Notes: a model not told the origin generated them from the sequence alone. DNA of 64,000 bases from Granulosicoccus sp964594905 (GCA_964594905.1 CAZQOI010000007.1:1-64000); one strand, 5' to 3'. Shown: positions 35,247 through 44,771, counted from the first letter of the stretch. Translations and numbers: made by a program.

Positions 35247-35428
35247 GTCGCCGAACTCGCTCTAAAGTCCAAGAGGTTTTCTTTTGATGACCTTGTGAGT
35301 CATCAAATGCCAAAATATAGCTATTTTTCAAGGGATTTTCCTCTTGCATATACGTATTTTGTTAATTTGAAATACTAGACATAAGAATAGTTTTAAAGCG
35401 CCAAACCAATTTCGAGCAGGACTGGACT

Positions 35429-36355
35429 GTGAGAACAACCGGCAAATTGTATGGCGATTCAGCGTTTGATCTGGCCAGAAATCCCTATAATGGTGCGTGG
35501 TGTATACGGAGCAGTGGGATGGACTTTGGGAGCTTTATTTCTTGGTGTCAGTTACCCAAGAAAAAATTAATTTCTTCTCCAATAGAAGTGATTTTTATAC
35601 CTGCCGATCTTTTACGGTTCGCCGCGGCTTTCGTTTGCTTAGCTGTGTTGGCACTTCCGCTTTCTTCGACTGCGCGAGCCTCCGACGAAAACAATTTGAA
35701 AACCGCTTTGCTGCTGGCGGATATCTTGCGCGCTGCAAGAACAGAGATAGCAAGTCAACAGCCGACAATCAATAACGAATTAGTTGGTGATAAGGGTTTG
35801 ACTGGTGACGTTATTCAGGATCGTGTGCTGGCTCGACTTGAAGATGCTGGGAAGTCGGAGAGTCTTACCAACCCAATAGATGACAGAGAAGCACAGCTGA
35901 TTCAAGCGCAGCTTGATTCAATCCAAGAGATCATCGATGAAAACCAACCTCTGTTAAATAGCAAAGGAATAGGTTTTAAAGGATTTGTGCCAGCGGTCTT
36001 TGCGCAACTGACAAATGAACGTTTCGGCGAGAAAGTGGGTGATATTGCTGAAATAAAAGTGACTGCACCTTTAGAGCTTGTACGTAATCGCAAGGCTCGT
36101 CCTGATAAGTGGGAACGTGACGTTATCGAAACGCGTTTCAAAGCCGATTCCTGGTCACGTGGGGAGTTGTTTGCAGAAGATGCAGAAGGCAAGCGAGGTT
36201 CTGCATTTAGAGTGATGGTGCCTGAATATTACGGTGAGGCTTGTCTTGCATGTCACGGTGCTCCCAAAGGTGAAGTTGACATCACTGGTTATCCGAAGGA
36301 AGGCGGACATGCCGGCGATCTTGGCGGTTCTATTAGTATCACTTTGTACGAATAG
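35429..36355 (+). CDS. DUF3365 (Tll0287-like) c-type haem protein, likely periplasmic sensor
   Basis: 308 residues from a GTG at 35429 that has an agga Shine-Dalgarno. The signal-like helix 'RFAAAFVCLAVLALPLSSTARAS' begins only near residue 63, so an internal GTG at 35588 may be the real start. The mature part is a DUF3365 domain ('NNELVGDKGLTGDVIQDRVLARLED', 'KGFVPAVFAQLTNERFGEK'). It ends with a single haem c motif, Cys272-Leu-Ala-Cys275-His276. Family members are proposed redox or gas sensors and are often fused to histidine kinases. Here the hybrid kinase gene starts 41 bp downstream, so this protein may be its detached sensory partner. Confidence 0.82.
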   Translation: MRTTGKLYGDSAFDLARNPYNGAWCIRSSGMDFGSFISWCQLPKKKLISSPIEVIFIPADLLRFAAAFVCLAVLALPLSSTARASDENNLKTALLLADILRAARTEIASQQPTINNELVGDKGLTGDVIQDRVLARLEDAGKSESLTNPIDDREAQLIQAQLDSIQEIIDENQPLLNSKGIGFKGFVPAVFAQLTNERFGEKVGDIAEIKVTAPLELVRNRKARPDKWERDVIETRFKADSWSRGELFAEDAEGKRGSAFRVMVPEYYGEACLACHGAPKGEVDITGYPKEGGHAGDLGGSISITLYE

Positions 36356-36396
36356 CTTGTTGATTGAACGCGGACCAAGTGTAGAAAAACAGCAGT

Positions 36397-39252
36397 ATGA
36401 ACAATCTTTCAATTGTTACCCGTTTGGTTTTGCTGTGCGTGTTCTTAATAGCCGTTTTGATTGGGTCGAACTTATATCTTAATCGCGCGCTATCCAGTGG
36501 TGCCGACACACTACTTGAAGAATCTGAAATCGTTGGAATAATGACAAATGCCAACGCTGCCGCACAAGCCTTTGGTGATCTTAAGTACTGGTTAACCGAT
36601 CTTTCCGCCAGTCTGCTGGTGCGCTCTGAAATTGAAGCGGAGGATGCGCGGGAGCGATTAGAAGTTGAGTTGGAAAAGCTCACACCGCATAGACCCAAAT
36701 TAGTAGACGAAATCAGAGTCAATGTGGAGGAGATGGTAGAAGAGTCACTAAGTGCTGTTGACGCGTATACCGATTCTCAGCGAGTTATGGGTAACACATT
36801 GATGGCTGGTGCCCGTACCCATATTTTAGAAGTCGATGCTCAATTTGCTCAATTGGTGACTGAGCTTGAAACACGAGTGCAAGAGCGCAGTAATCTTGCT
36901 ATAGCCGAAGCCACTTCGACTGAACAGAATTCTATCTGGTTAACCGTTGCAGCTAGCATGTTGGGTCTGTTGTTCACAGGAATGGTTATTCAGTCCATAA
37001 GAACACCATTGAGGCGTCTTGTCGTGGCGATGGGTGAAATTACTGACGGAAATTTGGATACGGAAATCCCACCTGCGGGGCAAGACGAAATTGGTTCAAT
37101 GTCTCGTACGCTATCGTTGTTTCGTGACGGCACACGTGAGCGCAATGTACTTCAGAAGGAGCGAGACACTGCGGCTGTTGAATTGAAGCATCGCCAACAG
37201 TTGTTACTCGAGGCGAGTGAAGCAAAAGATGCGGCCTTGGATGAGCTCAATGTCGTACTTGACAACATTGAATATGGAGTTCTTTTCGTTGACGAAAATC
37301 TGGTTATTCGTGTGGCCAATAATGCTTATCGGGAAATGTGGATTATGCCCGAATCCTTTTTCACTAAATCAACAACGCTACTGGATGATATGGCGTACAC
37401 ACGGGAGCAAGGTGGGTATGCGATGGCGGAGGACGAGTGGGATGACTATGTCGCTGGCAGAATTGCGGCTATTCGCTCTAACTCGGTCCAGCGTAATGAA
37501 ATGCGGCTAGCGGACGGTCGAACACTTCAACATCAATGCTTCGAATTGTCTGCTGGTGGGTATATGTTGACTTACTTCGATATCACTGAACTGAAAGAGG
37601 CTGAGGAAACCATGCGCTCGGCTCGGGATATAGCTGAGCAGGCGACTACAGCGAAGAGTAAGTTTCTGGCGACTATGAGTCACGAGATCAGAACCCCGAT
37701 GAACGGCATAATCGGGATGAGCAATTTGATGCTTAATACCGATTTAAACAGAGAGCAGGAAGACTTCACGCAAACTATCGTGGACAGTGCAGAGTCGCTG
37801 TTGACAGTTATCAATGATGTACTTGATTTTTCCAAGATTGAAGCAGGTAAATTTGATCTTGATCCGCAAGTGACAGATTTGCGTGAATGTATTGAAGGTG
37901 CTCTTGATCTGGTAACTGCGAGCGTTGACCAGAAAAAACTCAACCTTGCCTATTTGCTTGAAAGAGATACGCCTGAAGGGGTTGTTGCTGACTCAGGTCG
38001 ATTGCGCCAGATATTACTCAACCTATTAAACAATGCTATCAAGTTCACCGAATCGGGTGAAATCGTGTTGAGAGTAGCGCTGGCATCATCAGACGAGAAA
38101 CCAAATTTCACGGATGAAGAAGCAGATCAAAACATTCCGCTGAAGGCGATTCATTTTTCCGTCTCAGACACGGGCATTGGAATACCAGAGGACAAAATAG
38201 GCCTGCTATTCGAATCGTTTTCTCAAGTTGATGCCTCTACGACCAGAGTGTATGGAGGGACTGGTCTTGGGCTAGCGATAAGTAAGAATCTGGTTGAGAT
38301 GATGGGTGGTCGTATTTGGGTGGATAGCGTCGAAGGCGAAGGAACGACGTTTCACTTCACAACCTTTCTTCCGGTAGCCACTATTCAAAGAAGGGTTGCG
38401 TTGCATGAAATAAAACCGGATTTGGCAAACAAGAAATTGTTGATAGTCGATGACAACTTTACCAATCGGAAGATCTTATCCATTCAGGCAGAAGAGTGGG
38501 CGATGCTCAATGAACAAACGGAGTCACCTCTTGAAGCCCTGGATTGGATTCGCGATGGCCGTGAATTTGATATTGCAATCCTGGATATGAGTATGCCGGA
38601 AATGGATGGCATTGAGTTGGCGAGAAATATCAGACAATACAAATCTCCCGAAAAATTACCGCTTATTCTGTTGAGTTCGCTCGCTACTATTTCTGATGTT
38701 CCAAAGAAAGAACTCGATGAAGCTGGGTTCTCGGCAAAGCTTGCAAAACCGATTAAACCTTCTGCACTTCTGGATATCATGCTGGATACTTTTTCGTCTC
38801 AGGCTAATACTTTTAAACGTCGAGATCGGAGTAATGAGGATAAGCTTGATAAAACGCTCGCCGAAAAAATCCCATTAAATATTCTTCTGGTTGATGATAA
38901 TAAAACCAATCAAAAGCTTGCATCCCTAGTCTTGAAAAGACTTGGTTACGACGTAGATATCGCAGTCAACGGTGAGGATGCAGTATCCCAGCAGCTAAAC
39001 ACAAAGTACGATGTGATTTTGATGGATATTGAGATGCCGGTAATGGATGGTGTGGATGCTACAAAAGCCATCAGAGCAGATGAAGAGTCATCTGCTAATC
39101 CTGTGTATATCATTGCCACCACAGCCAATGCCATGCAAGGTGATAGGGAACGGTACCTTGATGCGGGCATGGATGGATATATCAGTAAACCTATACGTAT
39201 GAACGAACTCGTTAATGCGCTCGAAGCTGCGTATCAGTTACGCAAAGCTTGA
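36397..39252 (+). CDS. Hybrid sensor histidine kinase: TM-HAMP-PAS-HisKA-HATPase-REC-REC
   Basis: 951 residues. Two membrane helices (about 8-28 and 180-200) enclose a mostly helical periplasmic sensor. HAMP follows ('RTPLRRLVVAMGEITDGNLDTEIP'), then a coiled coil and a PAS domain ('VVLDNIEYGVLFVDENLVIRVANNAYREMW'). HisKA has His429 ('MSHEIRTPMNG'). HATPase has 'ILLNLLNNAIKFTE', 'DTGIGI' and 'GTGLGLAISK'. Two receivers follow with phospho-acceptors Asp730 ('LDMSMPEMDG') and Asp877 ('MDIEMPVMDG'). There is no Hpt domain; one is encoded at 40870-41223. The stop overlaps a TTG of the next gene. With the haem protein upstream, it probably senses redox state or a small ligand. Confidence 0.93.
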   Translation: MNNLSIVTRLVLLCVFLIAVLIGSNLYLNRALSSGADTLLEESEIVGIMTNANAAAQAFGDLKYWLTDLSASLLVRSEIEAEDARERLEVELEKLTPHRPKLVDEIRVNVEEMVEESLSAVDAYTDSQRVMGNTLMAGARTHILEVDAQFAQLVTELETRVQERSNLAIAEATSTEQNSIWLTVAASMLGLLFTGMVIQSIRTPLRRLVVAMGEITDGNLDTEIPPAGQDEIGSMSRTLSLFRDGTRERNVLQKERDTAAVELKHRQQLLLEASEAKDAALDELNVVLDNIEYGVLFVDENLVIRVANNAYREMWIMPESFFTKSTTLLDDMAYTREQGGYAMAEDEWDDYVAGRIAAIRSNSVQRNEMRLADGRTLQHQCFELSAGGYMLTYFDITELKEAEETMRSARDIAEQATTAKSKFLATMSHEIRTPMNGIIGMSNLMLNTDLNREQEDFTQTIVDSAESLLTVINDVLDFSKIEAGKFDLDPQVTDLRECIEGALDLVTASVDQKKLNLAYLLERDTPEGVVADSGRLRQILLNLLNNAIKFTESGEIVLRVALASSDEKPNFTDEEADQNIPLKAIHFSVSDTGIGIPEDKIGLLFESFSQVDASTTRVYGGTGLGLAISKNLVEMMGGRIWVDSVEGEGTTFHFTTFLPVATIQRRVALHEIKPDLANKKLLIVDDNFTNRKILSIQAEEWAMLNEQTESPLEALDWIRDGREFDIAILDMSMPEMDGIELARNIRQYKSPEKLPLILLSSLATISDVPKKELDEAGFSAKLAKPIKPSALLDIMLDTFSSQANTFKRRDRSNEDKLDKTLAEKIPLNILLVDDNKTNQKLASLVLKRLGYDVDIAVNGEDAVSQQLNTKYDVILMDIEMPVMDGVDATKAIRADEESSANPVYIIATTANAMQGDRERYLDAGMDGYISKPIRMNELVNALEAAYQLRKA

Positions 39253-39281
39253 ATCCAAAATCTACAAATCGAACTAGAGCC

Positions 39282-40814
39282 ATGCCGAATTCAAACGTTG
39301 AGCGGATCCTGATAATTGACGACCAGCAGGTATTCAGGCGAAAGCTCGAATTAGCCGTAACGACTCTAGGTTATGAGGCGAGTTCAGCGGAGAGCGGCCA
39401 GTTGGGTTTGGACCAACTGCGAAGCGGGAATTTTGATTTGTTGTTACTGGATATCATGATGCCAGGTATGGACGGTTTTGAAGTCATGCAAATCATGAAG
39501 GGCGAAGCCAAGCTGCGAGAGATACCGATTATTGTTATTTCCGCTCTTGATAGCGAAATGGATGCAGTCGTCCGAGCCATTGAATTTGGGGCTCAGGATT
39601 TTCTGCCTAAAGATTTTGATCCGGTTTTGCTCGAAGCCCGTCTTGGTAGTTCGCTCGAGAAAAAGCGCAATCGTGACCGGGAGCTTGAGCACCTTCGACA
39701 AGTTGAACGCTTAACCGAAGCTGCCGCAGTGCTTGAAAACGGCATGGTTGATCCAAAGAGACTCCTGATAGACGATATCGCTGACAGAACAGATGTACTG
39801 GGCCAACTTGCTCGTGTATTTGTCAGCATGGCAGGGCAGATATACGAACGTGAGAAAAGACTGCGTCAGCAGGTCAGAACGCTAAAAAGCTCTGGTGTGC
39901 TACTAGCTGTCGGTGTTATTTCAGGGCTAGGTGTGGTTTTATCAAGAGTCGCCGCTGAGGCAGCTGCCCATCCATTTGGCATAGCGCTCTGGGTCAATAT
40001 AATTGTGATGGGGATTTGTATACCTCACGCGGCGTATCGAGGTAAGTTGCCCTCTTTCAATAGATCGTTGATTATGGTTTTTGTGGCTTGGGGCTTTCTA
40101 TCCACAGTCATTAGTGAATCAATGATCTTTCTTGTTGCGCAGCAATTGCCTGCCTCGATTATCGCCCTGATATTAGTCTCTGAAGGATTTATGGTTTTTG
40201 CTTTCGCCTCGTTTATTGGCATCGAGAAGGCAACGTGGCGAAGATTGTTAGGGTTTGGTATCGGATTGGTGGGTATTGCTTTAGTCATATTTGCGACCAG
40301 TGAAACCAACAACGTTAATAGTCTCTGGGTATGGGCGGCTATCGCTTTACTTGCACCCCTAGGGTACGCATTACGTACAATTCTAATCACGGTGAAGTTG
40401 CCATCGGAGATTGATATGGTGGCGGCAACTGGTTTCTGTGCGTTGGCCGCCGTTGTTCTTTTATTGCCAGTAGTTATTGGTTTAAATGATTTTGTACCTC
40501 TTTCTCTTGATAGAGACTCCGGTAGTATTTCACTTGTATTGGCAATAATACTATTTGGAATTGTTTCGGCGGTAGGAGTTACGCTCAGGGTTTCATTGAT
40601 CCGATCGGCGGGTGCGGTATTCGCTAGTCAATCAAGTTTTGTTGTGACCTTTGCGGGTATTGCCTGGAGCATTATCCTGCTTGGTGAATCATTACCGCTC
40701 ATCGCTTGGCTAGCCTTACTCTTGCTCGTTATCGGTCTCATGTTGGTGGGACCAAAAGAGGAAGCGGAAGAAGTAGATCCTATTTCACCAAGAAAAGTTG
40801 ATATAGAAATTTGA
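39282..40814 (+). CDS. Receiver domain fused to an EamA/DMT-family transporter
   Basis: About 510 residues from ATG at 39282; a TTG at 39249 that overlaps the kinase stop is also in frame. Residues about 8-125 are a complete response-regulator receiver: 'ILIIDDQQVFRRKLELA', phospho-acceptor Asp57 in 'LLLLDIMMPGMDG', 'IVISALDS' and Lys in 'DFLPKDFDP'. A charged, helical linker ('EKKRNRDRELEHLRQVERLTEAAAVLE') leads to ten membrane helices (about 208-495) with the two-fold EamA repeat. These include 'ASIIALILVSEGFMVFAFASFIGIEKATWRRLLGFGIGLVGIALV' in pieces and a second copy near 'ASQSSFVVTFAGIAWSIILLGESLPLIAW'. This would be a transporter gated by phosphorylation. There is no frameshift or stop between the parts. 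Confidence 0.88.
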   Translation: MPNSNVERILIIDDQQVFRRKLELAVTTLGYEASSAESGQLGLDQLRSGNFDLLLLDIMMPGMDGFEVMQIMKGEAKLREIPIIVISALDSEMDAVVRAIEFGAQDFLPKDFDPVLLEARLGSSLEKKRNRDRELEHLRQVERLTEAAAVLENGMVDPKRLLIDDIADRTDVLGQLARVFVSMAGQIYEREKRLRQQVRTLKSSGVLLAVGVISGLGVVLSRVAAEAAAHPFGIALWVNIIVMGICIPHAAYRGKLPSFNRSLIMVFVAWGFLSTVISESMIFLVAQQLPASIIALILVSEGFMVFAFASFIGIEKATWRRLLGFGIGLVGIALVIFATSETNNVNSLWVWAAIALLAPLGYALRTILITVKLPSEIDMVAATGFCALAAVVLLLPVVIGLNDFVPLSLDRDSGSISLVLAIILFGIVSAVGVTLRVSLIRSAGAVFASQSSFVVTFAGIAWSIILLGESLPLIAWLALLLLVIGLMLVGPKEEAEEVDPISPRKVDIEI

Positions 40815-40869
40815 TCTGCTTATTGGGTTTGTCTCCGACTTATTTAATACTGATTAGGAGGCTCGCTCT

Positions 40870-41223
40870 TTATTTCAGTTTGTCTATATAGAGCTGTAGT
40901 TCGGCATTCGCCTCTGAAAATTTTTCAGAAATTTCATTGGTTTGACTGACAGCGTTGCTGGGCCAACCATTTTTGCATTGTGATTCTAAAGACGCGTTTA
41001 GCTCGGACAGCGCAGTTGCACCAAAATCTTGTGCACTGGATTTCATTGAGTGAGCACCACGTCGAAGCTCATCCAGATCTTCAGTGTCGAGAGATTTTTT
41101 CATTGAGGCGACAATTTCAGCGCCTTCCTCAATAAATGTTTCGATAAGTTCCTTAAGTGCTGATTTATCACCACCGATGAGCTCTGATAATTGCTCCAGT
41201 AGCCGTGAATCAATGACTGACAT
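40870..41223 (-). CDS. Free-standing Hpt phosphotransfer protein
   Basis: 117 residues, a single four-helix Hpt domain. The phospho-acceptor is His58 in 'RRGAHSMKSSAQDFGA', the standard HxxKSS context. There are no other domains. It lies on the opposite strand, 55 bp from the end of the receiver-transporter gene. The kinase at 36397-39252 has receivers but no Hpt, so this protein is the natural carrier from that kinase to the receiver of the transporter fusion. That link is inferred from gene position and from the missing domain. Confidence 0.88.
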   Translation of the reverse strand: MSVIDSRLLEQLSELIGGDKSALKELIETFIEEGAEIVASMKKSLDTEDLDELRRGAHSMKSSAQDFGATALSELNASLESQCKNGWPSNAVSQTNEISEKFSEANAELQLYIDKLK

Positions 41224-41295
41224 TTACGTACGCCTGCTCTGTTTGTTGGGCCATTCACATAAAAGGCCAGATGTAGCCCGTGATTTTACAGTGTT

Positions 41296-42237
41296 TCAAG
41301 GCCTGAAGTACTTGATACAAGCAGGCCTTACTGCTTCCCATCCATTGTCCAGTGCATCGAGTACAACGTTTGGTAGTGGGCCGGCATCACAGGCCTCAAG
41401 GTTTTGCCGAAAGTGATCCATTGAGCTCGCGCCAAGTATGATGCCGTGCTCCAGCGGTCCCGATGCGATATCCGAATGGTGTATCAACCAACGCAGGGCC
41501 GCAGCTGCAGGATTGATATCTGCACTTTCGCAAGCTTTTACATATTGGGCAATCACATTGAAATAATCAGGTTTCCAATAACGATCCTGATATCCCTCGA
41601 ATGTTGCAAAGCGTCCTTTTTCAGGAGTGGCCTCCACCGAGGCATGTTTCCCTGTAAGCATGCCGCCTGCAAGTGGGTTGTAGACATAAAACTGAATTCC
41701 GTAGTTTGCCAGACAAGGTAATAGCTCGCGCTCAACATCACGAGTGAGTGCGTTGTACATACCTTGGTACACAGTGGGTTCCACGAAACCATGGTGTCTG
41801 CATAGTTCAACAATTTCGGCTACTTGCCAGGCTGCGTAGTTACTCAGTCCAAATTCTTTGAACTTTCCCGCCTCATAGTGTTTTTGCACCGCACGAAGGG
41901 TATCGATTATTGGTGTGTTCAAATCTGGCATATGCAGATAGAAGAGATCCAGATTCTCTGTTCCAAGTTTTTGCAAGGATGTATTTAGTTGGGTCGTGAC
42001 CGATTCTGCTGTCAAACCTTTTCCACCTCCTGGGTTTGCCTTACCGGCTATAGAGCAGTCAGCCAAAATGCCTTCGGCGTTTAACGTTCCCAGTAACTCC
42101 TCGGTTTTCCCTTTGTTGTAGACGAAGGCGGTGTCCAGTTTCCGATGCCCAGCATCTCTGAACTCGGTAATCATTGTCGCAGCGATAGTGTGATCAACCT
42201 GATCACTGAATGTCATGGTGCCAAGTATGATTTGCAT
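41296..42237 (-). CDS. Aldo/keto reductase, AKR7-like
   Basis: About 313 residues from ATG at 42237; the open frame continues upstream to 42309, but that part would overlap the GST gene and has no family similarity. The TIM barrel begins 'MQIILGTMTFSDQ'. The catalytic tetrad is visible: Asp and Tyr in 'KLDTAFVYNKGKTEELLG', Lys in 'CSIAGKANPGG' and His in 'DLFYLHMPD'. The NADPH-binding C-terminus includes 'GIILGASSMDHFRQNLEA'. The 'MPDLNTPI' and 'VYNPLAGGMLTGK' blocks fit the aflatoxin-aldehyde/succinic-semialdehyde reductase group. It should reduce aldehydes with NADPH. It follows the GST gene on the same strand by 29 bp, so joint detoxification is plausible. Confidence 0.9.
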   Translation of the reverse strand: MQIILGTMTFSDQVDHTIAATMITEFRDAGHRKLDTAFVYNKGKTEELLGTLNAEGILADCSIAGKANPGGGKGLTAESVTTQLNTSLQKLGTENLDLFYLHMPDLNTPIIDTLRAVQKHYEAGKFKEFGLSNYAAWQVAEIVELCRHHGFVEPTVYQGMYNALTRDVERELLPCLANYGIQFYVYNPLAGGMLTGKHASVEATPEKGRFATFEGYQDRYWKPDYFNVIAQYVKACESADINPAAAALRWLIHHSDIASGPLEHGIILGASSMDHFRQNLEACDAGPLPNVVLDALDNGWEAVRPACIKYFRP

Positions 42238-42266
42238 AGGTGTGGTCTTTAATGGTTGACTGTTGT

Positions 42267-43208
42267 CTAACGTTCGACTCGATAACCAGCTCGAGGAAAA
42301 TGTACGCATACAGTGCCTACTTCTTCGCTGCTCCGATCAATAGCGATAGTTTCAGCATTCGCCATACGCACTATGCCCTCAACAGGTTGCTCGCCGCCGT
42401 TTACATCTGGGCTTACAGTCACTTTGTCGCCAACCTTTAGTCCCTGAGGTTCGTGCTCGGCCACACCTGAGACTGTCGTTGATTCAGTATTTAAAGCACA
42501 TTGAATTGCGGCTTCAGCACTTAGCTCGCTGGAGGATCCATGTCCAAGTTTGTGGACATTTTGTTCCCAACGCTCAAGATTCGGGAATTCTGAAAGCATC
42601 GCGGGGCCGTCGCTCCATCGACCACGAACGAACCAGACAACGTGATAAAGCTGCGCATCAATTGCGGCAGCTGATGGACCCAGCAGGAAGGATCGACCAT
42701 CGCTCAGTTGGCTCTCTAGCCAAGACAAGGGGGCTCTAAGTTGTGACACGAGATGAGGTAGCTGTGCGTTCGCCGCTCGAAGGCCTTCCGCCCAGTTTTC
42801 ACCAAGATAGAGTCGTCCCCGGTCCTCGGCGAAATCTGCGGGCAAAGCGTCACCGGCGGAACCTAGAACGATCTTGACCGCCAAGTCGAACCAGGCACCA
42901 TCAGTCCAACGACTCAAGCACCACATCAGTCCGGCATCATCGCTCGGCATGAATGATGGACTTGGATAGCGATTTTCCAATTCCCGAATAATGCATTGGC
43001 TATCGCAATATATATCCGCGCCAATCTGCATGACGGGGGTTCTTCGATAGCCGCCAGTCAACGCTGTCAGCATCGGCTTTGGTGGCAGTCTGGGAATTTC
43101 GACGTCTCGCCAGTCAATGCCCTTTATACCAAAAGCGACGCGAACCTTCTCGGCAACCGGAGATTGTGGATAGTTATGAAAGATTACTTCAGATAGTGTT
43201 GAGGCCAA
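42267..43208 (-). CDS. Glutathione S-transferase family protein
   Basis: 313 residues. The N-terminal thioredoxin-like domain reads 'VIFHNYPQSPVAEKVRVAFGIKGIDWRDVEI', with a glutathione-site loop 'RRTPVMQIGADIYCDSQCIIRELENRYP' containing the cis-Pro and Asp-Ser pair. The C-terminal helical domain ends near residue 230. An extra C-terminal segment of about 75 residues ('GLKVGDKVTVSPDVNGGEQPVEGIVRMANAETI') is beta-rich and unusual for a GST. The start is TTG, supported by an agga Shine-Dalgarno at the right distance. It is upstream of the aldo/keto reductase. Confidence 0.87.
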   Translation of the reverse strand: MASTLSEVIFHNYPQSPVAEKVRVAFGIKGIDWRDVEIPRLPPKPMLTALTGGYRRTPVMQIGADIYCDSQCIIRELENRYPSPSFMPSDDAGLMWCLSRWTDGAWFDLAVKIVLGSAGDALPADFAEDRGRLYLGENWAEGLRAANAQLPHLVSQLRAPLSWLESQLSDGRSFLLGPSAAAIDAQLYHVVWFVRGRWSDGPAMLSEFPNLERWEQNVHKLGHGSSSELSAEAAIQCALNTESTTVSGVAEHEPQGLKVGDKVTVSPDVNGGEQPVEGIVRMANAETIAIDRSSEEVGTVCVHFPRAGYRVER

Positions 43209-43377
43209 TTTGCTGGTTCCTGATGATCAATGACATATCGATAGCGCGGAATACACCATACCCAAAAGCGTTAGGTCATTGTTGGCTGGCGGCGTCCAAT
43301 TGTTGAATCTCGCGCAGCTTGTCTGTTTGACGTAAACTTCGCGACCCACCTGCCGCGATTAGAACGACTGATTTTCA

Positions 43378-44742
43378 ATGACGGTTCTCGGCTTCAAAAA
43401 ATCTACTTTATTTGCAGATTTACGCCGCACCTTGGTGTTGGCTTTGCCGTTGATTGCAGCCCAGCTTCTGCAAATGGGTAATGGATTGGTTGATGCGTTG
43501 GTAGCTGGTCGATTGGGTAGAGCAGAGCTCGCTGCTGGTGGTATAGCCGGAGGTTTTTGGTTCTTTGCCTCCTTGTTATGTATTGGCTTGATGGCAGGTC
43601 TATCCCCAACCTTGTCCAAGTTAATTGGTGAAAGGCGCCGTGCATTTGTAGGCACTATTTTTCGCCAAGGGCTTTGGCTTGCGCTGATTACCGGTGTAAT
43701 TGCTACGCTTTCGTTATTGTTGTTGACCTACAACCTTGAGCGCATACCGTTTCAGCGTGAGCTGATTGCTCCAATGCAGCAGTATCTGTATACCGCTTGT
43801 TGGAGCCAACCATTTTTTGCGTTGGTGCTGGCGAGCCGGAACGTCTGTGAAGCCACTGGCCTGACACGGCCAGTGCTCGTCGTGCAGTTAATCGGTCTAT
43901 TTGTCAACGTTATTGTTAATTTGGCTTTAGGGCTCGGTTGGTTCGGATTTCCTCGCCTCGGTATGGTTGGTATTGGCTTATCGACAACGCTGGTGATGTT
44001 GTCGATGTCAATAGTTTTGCTGTGGATGTTGCATGGTCATCGTTTTGCACGTTATAACTTGTTCAGTGGGTTTGATCGACCGTCCTGGCAGCATCTTTCT
44101 CCCATCCTTGCTTTGTCAGTTCCCATTTTTTTTGCATTGGTGTTTGAGGCTGGTTTGTTTGTCGCCACCGGTATGCAGATGGGTATCATTGGCACTATAG
44201 AGTCGGGTGCTCATAATATCGCCATTAGTGCTTCGGCTTTTTGCTACATGCTGCCACTGGGGTTGTCATTTGCCCTAACAGCGAGAATAGGGCGTGTGTA
44301 TGGCGCACAGCACTGGCAGTCGATGAAGTTGCGTATTGTCACTGGCATTATCTTGATGTTTGTGATGGCTTTGTTTACCGCCAGTTTACTTGTCCTGTTT
44401 CGATATCAGATAACCGCCTTGTATACGAGTGACGTGGAGTTACGTAATTTCGCGGCCAGCTTGCTATTGCTGGGCGCTGTATTTCAGCTATCTGATGGAG
44501 CGCAGGCAATATTTTTGGGAATGTTGCGAGGTATTGGTGATACCCGTGTCCCGATGTTGATCAATGCATTTTCATATTGGGCTATTGCATTTGGTCTGGG
44601 TGTTTATGCCGCGCATGTGCTTGATTGGGGTGCTTACGGTTTATGGTTTGGCTTGATTGTCGGCTTGACTGTTGCGAGCCTGTTTCTAGCCTGGCGCTTA
44701 CGTTTTTGTTTTCAACGAATTATAGATACACCATCTGGATGA
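43378..44742 (+). CDS. MATE-family multidrug efflux transporter (NorM-like)
   Basis: 454 residues and twelve membrane helices arranged as two MatE repeats. The first starts 'TLVLALPLIAAQLLQMGNGLVDALVAGRLGRAELAAGGIAGGFWFFASLLCIGLMAGLSPTLSKLIGE', and the second near 'LALSVPIFFALVFEAGLFVATGMQMGIIG'. Both repeats keep the typical 'P..... ....G..D' pattern. It should export cationic compounds in exchange for Na+ or H+. It is a single-gene unit, convergent with the reductase gene that follows. Confidence 0.93.
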   Translation: MTVLGFKKSTLFADLRRTLVLALPLIAAQLLQMGNGLVDALVAGRLGRAELAAGGIAGGFWFFASLLCIGLMAGLSPTLSKLIGERRRAFVGTIFRQGLWLALITGVIATLSLLLLTYNLERIPFQRELIAPMQQYLYTACWSQPFFALVLASRNVCEATGLTRPVLVVQLIGLFVNVIVNLALGLGWFGFPRLGMVGIGLSTTLVMLSMSIVLLWMLHGHRFARYNLFSGFDRPSWQHLSPILALSVPIFFALVFEAGLFVATGMQMGIIGTIESGAHNIAISASAFCYMLPLGLSFALTARIGRVYGAQHWQSMKLRIVTGIILMFVMALFTASLLVLFRYQITALYTSDVELRNFAASLLLLGAVFQLSDGAQAIFLGMLRGIGDTRVPMLINAFSYWAIAFGLGVYAAHVLDWGAYGLWFGLIVGLTVASLFLAWRLRFCFQRIIDTPSG

Positions 44743-44771
44743 ATAAGCACCATTAAGTCATTTTATTGTTG

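Noticed and set aside
39249..39281. TTG start for the receiver-transporter overlapping the kinase stop
   Set aside because: It is possible through translational coupling, but ATG at 39282 gives the usual receiver N-terminus. I recorded it as an alternative only.
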